Assembly: GCA_026986435.1 (NCBI GenBank)
Contig: JALSOP010000037.1
Coordinates: forward strand, 1-55,076
Source of the DNA: Desulfurococcales archaeon
GTDB lineage: Archaea; Thermoproteota; Thermoprotei_A; Sulfolobales; NBVN01
Direction: 5' to 3'
Length of the DNA: 55,076 nt
Part shown: one piece after another, positions 49,355-55,076 of the stretch
How the letters are laid out: each line of letters starts with the position of its first letter
Position numbering within the stretch: position 1 is the first letter of the stretch
The notes under the pieces: model-generated
The model's database searches: none
What the model was told of the DNA's origin: nothing
Seen by the model: the letters and a program-made list of their open reading frames with translations, nothing else
Position numbers and translations under genes: made by a program

Positions 49355-50290
49355 ATGGGTGATTTGGGATATCTTTCACCTTTAATTGACGGATCTGATG
49401 AAATGGAGTGTCCTTCCGACAAAGTGGTGTTTGATGAGTTAACGGGTCAATATATTTGCCTTGAAGGTGGTTATGTTATAGGTCAAGAATTTGATATGGG
49501 GCCTGAGTGGAGGGCCTTTGATTTCAGCGAGAAGCAGCGTCGCTCAAGAAGCGGGGGCCCTATAAACTTGGGTCTAGGGAGCAGCGTCATTTCCTCGATG
49601 ATAGATTGGAAAGACCGCGACGCTACTGGTAAGAAGCTGTCTCCGTTGAGAAAAGTTGAGGCGACAAGGCTGAGGAGGTGGCAGATAAGGTCAAGAATAC
49701 CTGATAGCGCTAACAGAAATCTCCAGCAGGCTATGGACGAACTTAATAACCTATCTCATAGGCTAGGGCTCAACCATGCCATTAAGGAAAGGGTGATACA
49801 TATATATAGAGAAGCGCTTGAAAAAGGAGTGGTCCGTGGTAGGGCTGTAGAAGCGGTTGTTGCAGCAGCCGTGTACGCTGCGTGCAGGGTAGAGAGACTT
49901 CCAAGAACTCTCGATGAGATAGCTATCCACACGAGGGTTTCAAAGAAGGAGATAGCTAGGTGTTATAGATTGCTAATTAAGGAACTTGGGCTAAAGGTAC
50001 CGATAGCAGATCCTAAAGACTTCATACGCCGGATAGCTGATAGCCTTGGACTAAGTGGTTACGTAATAGCAGAGGCGATGAAAATAGTCGATAGTGCTAG
50101 GAACGCCGGACTAACAGCGGGTAAGGACCCTGCAGGACTAGCAGCTGCAGCGGTTTATCTGGCGGCCCACATAGCTGGTGAGAGGCGAACGCAAAAGGAG
50201 GTAGCTGCTGTGGCAGGTGTAACGGAAGTAACTGTACGTAATAGATACAAAGAAATAACTCAGTTCTTAGGCATAACTATTCCCGAATGA
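49355..50290 (+). CDS. tfb: Transcription factor B (TFB) with degenerate zinc ribbon
   Basis: A 311-residue TFIIB homologue with a B-finger/linker region (EWRAFDFSEKQRRSRSGGPI, SMIDWKDRDATGKKLSPLRKVEATRLRRWQIRSR) and two cyclin-like repeats (about 110-205 and 206-311, the second ending with a helix-turn-helix TQKEVAAVAGVTEVTVRNRY). The N-terminal ribbon reads CPSDK...ICLEGGYVI: C19 and C35 remain but the other two ligands are D22 and G38, so normal zinc binding is doubtful. ATG 49355 with GGTGGGAG just upstream is preferred over TTG 49343. This may be a secondary TFB or a lineage-specific main one. Confidence 0.93.
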   Translation: MGDLGYLSPLIDGSDEMECPSDKVVFDELTGQYICLEGGYVIGQEFDMGPEWRAFDFSEKQRRSRSGGPINLGLGSSVISSMIDWKDRDATGKKLSPLRKVEATRLRRWQIRSRIPDSANRNLQQAMDELNNLSHRLGLNHAIKERVIHIYREALEKGVVRGRAVEAVVAAAVYAACRVERLPRTLDEIAIHTRVSKKEIARCYRLLIKELGLKVPIADPKDFIRRIADSLGLSGYVIAEAMKIVDSARNAGLTAGKDPAGLAAAAVYLAAHIAGERRTQKEVAAVAGVTEVTVRNRYKEITQFLGITIPE

Positions 50291-50352
50291 GATTACCAAA
50301 ATAACATTATTTCTATATTATTGTATTGTTTAAAAATTCTTTTAAGCCTTAA

Positions 50353-50682
50353 TTACTCGGTCTCAACGTAAATTATGTTATCCTCTGGTATTCCCAGCTC
50401 ATTCACTAATATTTGTTTGACTTTATGTTTATGATTCCCTTGCAACTCTATGTGGTCGTTCTTGACGGTTCCTCCTGTAGCGAGCATGCTTTTGAGCTTA
50501 GATGCGATTTCCTTAAGGTTAAAGACGCTTGGGTCGAGTCCCTCTATTATAGTCACTTCCTTACCAAAACGTCTGCGCTCAACCCTTATTTTCACAAGCT
50601 GTTCCTCAAGACCTATCGGTGTACAGAGATCTTCTGGAAGACCCGCGCACAGAACCTCCAGATCACTTTTCTTCTTCGCCAT
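50353..50682 (-). CDS. Translation initiation factor aIF1 (SUI1 family)
   Basis: A 109-residue SUI1 protein: LEVLCAGLPEDLCTPIG, KIRVERRRFGKEVTIIEGLD, the LKSMLATGGTVKNDHIELQGNHKHKVKQIL block, then the C-terminal strand. It ensures start codon fidelity with aIF1A. I use the ATG at 50682, which has GGGTGG 6 bases upstream and gives the normal family length; a longer frame extends 31 residues further without support. Divergent from rpoP, whose start is 76 bases away. Confidence 0.93.
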   Translation of the reverse strand: MAKKKSDLEVLCAGLPEDLCTPIGLEEQLVKIRVERRRFGKEVTIIEGLDPSVFNLKEIASKLKSMLATGGTVKNDHIELQGNHKHKVKQILVNELGIPEDNIIYVETE

Positions 50683-50758
50683 GACCCACCCTGTCGCCAC
50701 CATATTGTCGATAGGCCTTATAAGGATTAACGCAGGAAAATCGGTAAAAGACTTAATA

Positions 50759-51013
50759 ATGCCCAATCTCTGCACTCACGGTGTTATTGTGCAGAGAAGC
50801 GAGCCAGTGTACAGGTGTTGGTCCTGCGGCAGGATAATCACCTTTGAAGACCTTCGAACGATGGCGCTGAGCTCAGCAGGCGAAGGTATCTTAGAAGGAG
50901 TAGGTACGGAGTACGGTGTCGGTATGAGAATAGCGATAAGATGCCCTCACTGCAACTCACGAATAATCGTTAAGGTTAGACACCCAGCTCCCAAGGTAAT
51001 TAAGGCCGTCTAA
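50759..51013 (+). CDS. rpoP: RNA polymerase subunit P (RpoP/Rpb12) with insertion
   Basis: An 84-residue zinc protein with CWSC (C20/C23) and CPHC (C62/C65) and the RpoP ending RIIVKVRHPAPKVIKAV. Most archaeal RpoP proteins have about 45-50 residues with about 13-17 residues between the knuckles; here 38 residues separate them (C23 to C62), including a Gly-rich SSAGEGILEGVGTEYGVGM, and there is a 16-residue N-terminal extension. The ATG at 50759 follows a TATA-like CTTATAAGG (50718-50726). Its 3' end overlaps the convergent speB gene by 14 bases. Confidence 0.85.
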   Translation: MPNLCTHGVIVQRSEPVYRCWSCGRIITFEDLRTMALSSAGEGILEGVGTEYGVGMRIAIRCPHCNSRIIVKVRHPAPKVIKAV

Positions 51014-51902
51014 GAGATGACTTCGCAGCGATAAATTCCATGACAGCCTTCGCAGCGAACATAGACGTTATCATTGATGAGTCATAAGGCGGTGACACCT
51101 CCACAATGTCGATCGCTGCTAACGCGTCGCCGACCTCGTGAATTACGTCAAATACCTCGGTAGGTGTGAGCCCTTCCGGCTCAGGAGTCTGCACGCCGGG
51201 GGCATAGGATGGGTCGAGAACGTCTACGTCGAGAGATATGTAGACGCTGTTACAGGTACTGACGAAATCCCTTATTTTCTCAAGGAGGTCGTTCCTTAAC
51301 GATTTCCTAATTGCTAAGGAACTAACATAATTCACCTTGTTCTCGTTGATGAAGACCATCTCCTCCCTAGAAACAGCCCTGAGACCCACTATCATGACCC
51401 TCTCTATATCCAGGAACTCAAGAACCCGCCTAAGCACGCAGGCGTGGCTGAGCCTATACCCCAAGTACTCATCCCTCAAGTCGGCGTGAGCATCCATTAC
51501 CAGGAGGCACATGCCGCTGATGTGCTGTGCTGCGGCCTTAATAGATCCTATCGATACTGTGTGCTCTCCCCCCAGCACTATCGGGATCTTTCTCTCACTC
51601 AGGAGGTCAGAGACCACCTTCTCAACACGCTTAACGGTCTCGAGTGCGTCGCCGTGTACGACCGCCACGTCACCTACGTCGGCGGGCAGGTATTCTTCTA
51701 CATCGACGCCTGCCCTAAAGGAGTATGTCTCAAGGTTCTGGGCCGCCTGCCTAATGGCTGAGGGGGCGAACCTCGCCCCTGACCTGAACGAGCTAGTGCT
51801 GTCGAAGGGGGCGCCGAGCACAACGAACTTGCTCTCATTGAGCCCTACGTCTACTCCCGCGAACGAGCTGGCTCCTTTATTAACGAAGAGTCGCCAACTC
51901 AT
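51000..51902 (-). CDS. speB: Agmatinase/ureohydrolase
   Basis: A 300-residue arginase-superfamily protein. Manganese ligands appear in LGGEHTVS, MDAHADLRDEY and SLDVDVLDPSYAPG; the FDVIHEVG...AIDIVEVSPPYD end is typical of archaeal agmatinases, without the arginase N-terminus. It makes putrescine and urea from agmatine, fitting the SpeH-family decarboxylase at 5787-6185. ATG 51902 is preferred; a GTG at 51908 adds two residues. Arginase or formiminoglutamase activity cannot be fully excluded. Confidence 0.87.
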   Translation of the reverse strand: MSWRLFVNKGASSFAGVDVGLNESKFVVLGAPFDSTSSFRSGARFAPSAIRQAAQNLETYSFRAGVDVEEYLPADVGDVAVVHGDALETVKRVEKVVSDLLSERKIPIVLGGEHTVSIGSIKAAAQHISGMCLLVMDAHADLRDEYLGYRLSHACVLRRVLEFLDIERVMIVGLRAVSREEMVFINENKVNYVSSLAIRKSLRNDLLEKIRDFVSTCNSVYISLDVDVLDPSYAPGVQTPEPEGLTPTEVFDVIHEVGDALAAIDIVEVSPPYDSSMITSMFAAKAVMEFIAAKSSLRRP

Positions 51903-51942
51903 GAACACACCTTATAAAAGGTGATTCGCTGACTTCATTAAG

Positions 51943-53514
51943 ATGACGGTGATCGGGTTGGGAAACGCAAGGATACCGCCGTTGGCTGAGATACTCAGCA
52001 GATCAAAACCCGACGGGTTCTTCTGGTCAGCCTATGAGGGATATGGTGGCCTGAGGGGTTTCTGGGTGCTCGGCCCTATGGGTACGCAACTCATGAACGA
52101 GGTACTTAGGCTGTGGCGCAGGTACTTTGTCCTCAAGAACTTCGGCATGACTGTCGAGATAACCGCCCCGATAGTGACGCCCGAGAAAGTGCTCGAGGCC
52201 AGCGGCCACCTAGAGCACTTCACAGACCCCATAGTCAAGTGCACCAAGTGCGGCGCGGTGTTCAGGGCGGACGAACTCATAGAGGAGAAGCTAGGTATCA
52301 ATGCGGAAGGGCTCACCCCAGCCAAGATCGATGAACTCATTCGGAAAAACGGTTTAAGGTGCCCCAGATGTGGCGGCGAATTCGGCAAGGTGATGCTGTT
52401 CAATCTCTTAATGGGTACGGTGGTCGGTCCGTTCACAGAGCTCAAGAAGTTCAATGCGTACCTTAGGCCTGAGACCGCGCAGGGCATGTTCGTTGAGTTC
52501 CCGTACGTGTACCTATCGCTCGGTAAGAGGTTGCCCGTAGGTGTGGCCCAGATCGGTAGGGTTGCTAGGAACGAAATCTCGCCTCGCCAAGGAATGATAA
52601 GGCTTAGAGAGTTCACTATAGCAGAGATCGAGTTCTTCTTCGACCCAGACAAGCCGGAGGTGCCCACCGAACTCATGATGGAGGTAGGGGACGTGGAGGT
52701 CAGGGTGCTCACCAAGGAGTTACAGGAGAAGGGCTCCAGCGAACCAAGGACGTACAGCGTGAGCGAGCTGATTGAGGAAGGGGTGGTTAAGACGCCCTGG
52801 CTAGCGTACTGGCTCGGCATATCATGGTTATTCATAAAGGAGATCGGTGTACCCGACGACGAGATGTACTATCTGGAGAAGTATGGTGATGCATTAGCCC
52901 ACTACTCCGTCCAGACATTCGATCAGATGGTGAGGATACCGGGCCATGGCTGGCTGGAGGTCGCGGGTCACTCCTACAGAACCGATTATGACCTGAGGGG
53001 ACACCTGAGCAAGGCAGTGAACAAGTCATTCTTTGAGCAGGTATTGACGGAGTCAGGCAAGATACCACATGTGGTCGAGCCCTCATTCGGCGCTGAGAGG
53101 CTGGCGCTCGCTGCCTACACGTGGGCCTACGCCAGGGGGGTATCCCAGGGCAAGAACGTGCTCGTGTTCCCGGCATCGATAGCCCCCATCAAGGCATCCG
53201 TTATACCACTGCTCGCCTCAGACGAGAAGATGCTGGCTAAGGCTAAGGAGGTAAGAAACTCCCTCTCAGCTATTGGTGTCCCTGCGCTCCTCGTAATTGG
53301 TAAGAGGATAGGTAAGGCTTACAGGAGATCTGACAGATTAGGTATACCTTACGCCATAACTATAGATAAGCAGACACTGGAGGACGGCACTATCACAGTT
53401 AGGTCAAGGGATACGTCAAAACAGGTTAGACTAGGTCTGGACGATGTCGTGAAGGGGTTCACGGAGATCCTCCTTAAGGGGCGTACCAAGATTTTCCCGG
53501 AACTAGCCATGTAG
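51943..53514 (+). CDS. glyS: Glycyl-tRNA synthetase (alpha2 type)
   Basis: A 523-residue class II synthetase. It has motif 1 (GPMGTQLMNEVLRLWRRYFV), a zinc-knuckle insertion (CTKCGAVF, then CPRCGGEF), motif 2 (RVARNEISPRQGMIRLREFTIAEIEFF), motif 3 (EPSFGAERLALAAY) and a C-terminal anticodon-binding domain. It charges tRNA-Gly. A TATA-like CTTATAAAAGG (51911-51921) about 26 bases before the ATG predicts a leaderless transcript. Divergent from speB with only 40 bases between. Confidence 0.96.
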   Translation: MTVIGLGNARIPPLAEILSRSKPDGFFWSAYEGYGGLRGFWVLGPMGTQLMNEVLRLWRRYFVLKNFGMTVEITAPIVTPEKVLEASGHLEHFTDPIVKCTKCGAVFRADELIEEKLGINAEGLTPAKIDELIRKNGLRCPRCGGEFGKVMLFNLLMGTVVGPFTELKKFNAYLRPETAQGMFVEFPYVYLSLGKRLPVGVAQIGRVARNEISPRQGMIRLREFTIAEIEFFFDPDKPEVPTELMMEVGDVEVRVLTKELQEKGSSEPRTYSVSELIEEGVVKTPWLAYWLGISWLFIKEIGVPDDEMYYLEKYGDALAHYSVQTFDQMVRIPGHGWLEVAGHSYRTDYDLRGHLSKAVNKSFFEQVLTESGKIPHVVEPSFGAERLALAAYTWAYARGVSQGKNVLVFPASIAPIKASVIPLLASDEKMLAKAKEVRNSLSAIGVPALLVIGKRIGKAYRRSDRLGIPYAITIDKQTLEDGTITVRSRDTSKQVRLGLDDVVKGFTEILLKGRTKIFPELAM

Positions 53515-53552
53515 TAGCTATCTGAGATTTAAGACCCGCTCCAACACAGTAA

Positions 53553-53927
53553 ATGGGGTGTCTCATCCTGGAGTCCCACGAGACAGAGGCTGGCCAGCAG
53601 GGGAAGAAGAGGGACATCAGCAAGCTCCTAGCGGTGATCCCCCCAGCTGAGGAGTTCAGGGGGAGGAAACAGAGCAAGCCCAAGGAGAAGAGGATAAGGA
53701 TAAGGCTGGACCCCGACATCCCGGAGGATAAGGCGTTGATTCATCCCTCGCTAGCCAAGGAACTCGGCATAAAGGATAGGCTAGTTATGTCAGTCAGCGG
53801 AAAGAGGTTCGTGTTCATGGCCGTGATTGAGGAGTCAGCCCCCCAGAACCTGGTCATCGTTAACGAGGAGCTTATGAAGGAGCACGGCATAGCTGATAAT
53901 AGCCTCGTAACCGTTAGGAGGGCATGA
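53553..53927 (+). CDS. Conserved-looking hypothetical protein, beta-barrel-like
   Basis: A 124-residue protein I cannot name. After a charged, probably flexible N-terminus (to about residue 48), the rest (IRIRLDPDIPEDKALIHPSLAKELGIKDRLVMSVSGKRFVFMAVIEESAPQNLVIVNEELMKEHGIADNSLVTVRRA) has two similar halves, each 'I-P-x...L-x-KELGI-x-D-x-LV', suggesting a pseudo-symmetric double-psi or swapped-hairpin barrel. TATA-like GATTTAAGACC about 23 bases upstream predicts a leaderless mRNA. Next gene follows after one base. Confidence 0.6.
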   Translation: MGCLILESHETEAGQQGKKRDISKLLAVIPPAEEFRGRKQSKPKEKRIRIRLDPDIPEDKALIHPSLAKELGIKDRLVMSVSGKRFVFMAVIEESAPQNLVIVNEELMKEHGIADNSLVTVRRA

Positions 53928-53928
53928 G

Positions 53929-54333
53929 ATGAGCAGGAGGGACATCCTCATATTCAAGAACCTTGAGAACCTCACCTTAGGCAGGGATACAGGAATAAAT
54001 AAGTTAGAGAATGTAATGAAGAAGTACAGACACGGCGGGTACGAAGAGGCCCTACGGCTCGTTGGAGAACTACGGCGCTCCAGGAAAGCCTTGATAAAAG
54101 TTATGACGGACTTAAAAGACACGGACGTAGGCAACGACATCAAGGAGTACGTCGAGGCACTTGTAGAGTTCAATGATCTCGTCGCCGTTCCTAGGGAGAA
54201 GGACTTGATAAAGCAGCTGATCAAGGAGATTAAGGCAAACGGATCATCGAAGGAGGCCAGGAAACTTAGGAAGGATATCGAGGAACTGGATAAGCTTGGA
54301 GCGCTCATTAAGGCGGTTCTACGGAAGTTCTGA
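53929..54333 (+). CDS. Hypothetical helical protein
   Basis: A 134-residue, very charged, all-helical protein (ENVMKKYRHGGYEEALRLVGELRRSRKALIKVMTDLKDTDVGNDIKEYVEALVEFNDLV), likely a coiled-coil or helical bundle. No family recognised. It starts one base after the stop of the preceding gene, so the two are probably co-translated, and a PhoU-like gene follows 89 bases downstream with its own AT-rich box near 54352. Confidence 0.6.
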   Translation: MSRRDILIFKNLENLTLGRDTGINKLENVMKKYRHGGYEEALRLVGELRRSRKALIKVMTDLKDTDVGNDIKEYVEALVEFNDLVAVPREKDLIKQLIKEIKANGSSKEARKLRKDIEELDKLGALIKAVLRKF

Positions 54334-54422
54334 GTAAGAGACACAGAGTAAAGGTATTTTTAGCGGGCTGACCTTAGAGCCGGGTAAGAAGAGTGGGGTC
54401 ACCTAGGGAGGCACCAATAAGG

Positions 54423-55076
54423 ATGGATGACGTCGCCGACGTCAGTGACAGGCAGTCAATAGCAGAGTCAAACATCAGTGAGTCGCTCAGGAGGCAGATA
54501 GTATCGTTCACAACCCTGGCGAGGACCCTGCTAGAGATCATCGACGTGTTCAAGGAGGGCAAGACATACTTCGTCGAGAAGAGGTACGAGCTGCTGAGGC
54601 ACCAGAAGGACGAGATCGAGAACGAGTCAATTTCCCTGACAGAGTACATAGTTAAGGTCGCTCCAGGCCTCCTCAACAAGGAACTATACGTATTCGTGCT
54701 CAACGACCTCGTGCGGGCATCAGAGCACATTGAGGCAGCGGCGTTCAGGGTACTGCTGCTCTCGAACGGTAACGGGAACGAATTGCTGGAGAAGTTCTAC
54801 GACAAGGTCACATCAATGATCAGCGACCTCATAAGCATGGCGTCAACGGTTGAGTCCATGATAATGAAGATAAACAACACCAAGGCCGTCAGCCAGCTAT
54901 ACAGGGACATAGTGAAGCTGGAGGTATCGATAGATGAGACATACAGGGAGCTCGGGCTAGCGACCCTAAAGTACCTTGAGGGCGGCATCAGCAGGTTCAT
55001 ACTAATCCGGGAAATGATCGATAAAATAGAGTCAGCCGCAGACCTCCTAAAGAGAATGGGCGCATACATTAGGGTA
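54423..55076 (+). CDS. PhoU-like / DUF47 family protein (5' part)
   Basis: An open frame of 218 codons that runs off the window end. The product starts MDDVADVSDRQSIAESNI and is wholly helical, with PhoU-like acidic helices (LARTLLEIIDVFKEGK, EKRYELLRHQKDEIENES, YVFVLNDLVRASEHIEAAAFRVLLL, DKVTSMISDLISMASTVESMI). The spacing of ExxxHxxE-like positions and overall length fit DUF47/COG1392 proteins, which accompany phosphate (Pit) transporters. Whether a transporter follows cannot be seen. The ATG has GGGAGG about 10 bases upstream. Confidence 0.65.
   Translation, partial: MDDVADVSDRQSIAESNISESLRRQIVSFTTLARTLLEIIDVFKEGKTYFVEKRYELLRHQKDEIENESISLTEYIVKVAPGLLNKELYVFVLNDLVRASEHIEAAAFRVLLLSNGNGNELLEKFYDKVTSMISDLISMASTVESMIMKINNTKAVSQLYRDIVKLEVSIDETYRELGLATLKYLEGGISRFILIREMIDKIESAADLLKRMGAYIRV

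Noticed and set aside
1-55076. CRISPR arrays, transposons, integrases, rRNA genes.
   Set aside because: I found no regularly spaced repeats, no transposase or integrase motifs and no rRNA-like sequence on either strand.

Overview
The window is a compact, gene-dense stretch of a hyperthermophilic or thermophilic archaeal chromosome, almost certainly a crenarchaeote (Thermoproteota). The clearest markers are a textbook Cren7 chromatin protein (37372-37554), a crenarchaeal-type single-stranded DNA-binding protein (45910-46299), an ESCRT-III/CdvB-like protein (33399-33944), RadA, TFB, RpoP, archaeal translation factors and tRNA genes with BHB introns and encoded CCA. The crenarchaeal SSB argues against Thermoproteales sensu stricto, which are known to use ThermoDBP instead; a Desulfurococcales/Fervidicoccales/Acidilobales-like host is my inference. 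TTG and GTG starts are common. I see no rRNA, transposase, integrase or CRISPR array, and no gene-free stretch above 300 bases.

Layout. 0-1 kb: end of an Rnl3 RNA ligase and a pterin-synthase-family gene. 1-4.2 kb: sufC-sufB-sufD Fe-S assembly operon (minus). 4.3-5.7 kb: AT-rich patch with two membrane or secreted hypotheticals beside tRNA-Thr(GGU). 5.8-7.5 kb: pyruvoyl decarboxylase (SpeH) and a MiaB-like methylthiotransferase. 7.6-11.2 kb: translation and ribosome-biogenesis operon (aIF2-beta, DUF424, NMD3, aIF1A, Rio1, Dim2) followed by a box C/D sRNA. 11.3-16 kb: a two-intron tRNA-Trp, a small zinc-ribbon protein, ThrRS, RadA, a prepilin peptidase and a HIT hydrolase. 16-22 kb: two YgeW-like carbamoyltransferases, carbamate kinase, an SsnA-like amidohydrolase and a PreA-like iron-sulfur dehydrogenase. 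22.2-30.6 kb: ThrC, an MBL nuclease, then a minus-strand operon ileS-pfkB-two tandem eIF2B/ribose-1,5-bisphosphate-isomerase paralogues. 30.7-36.4 kb: tungsten aldehyde:ferredoxin oxidoreductase divergent from a phosphoribosyltransferase, ESCRT-III-like protein, tRNA-Tyr, a second amidohydrolase, translin. 36.4-38.2 kb: tRNA-Asn, phosphoglycolate phosphatase, Cren7, a phosphodiesterase. 38.1-45.1 kb: minus-strand pilus operon (pilin, VirB11/GspE-type ATPase, TadC-like membrane protein, a large unknown protein, VirB4/HerA-type ATPase). 45.2-46.8 kb: small regulator, SSB, ferredoxin, a CAU tRNA. 46.9-49.2 kb: AT-rich island between two tRNAs with an ODP-type MBL protein and a ferritin-like protein. 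49.3-55 kb: TFB, aIF1, RpoP, agmatinase, GlyRS and three genes ending in a partial PhoU-like (DUF47) gene.

Two systems deserve attention. First, 16-36 kb reads as a nucleoside/nucleobase catabolic region: a base-side module that could release carbamoyl phosphate and make ATP through carbamate kinase, and a sugar-side module (PfkB kinase plus R15P isomerase with intact Cys133/Asp202) resembling the archaeal pentose bisphosphate pathway. The closest known layout for the base side is the bacterial ygeW-ssnA-yqeA purine-degradation island. Second, the pilus operon at 38-45 kb places a VirB4/HerA-type DNA-pumping ATPase in the same overlapping gene string as a type IV pilin, its ATPase and platform, which recalls the separate Ups-pilus and Ced DNA-import systems of Sulfolobales but in one unit. 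Both readings rest on gene content and motifs, not on experiment.
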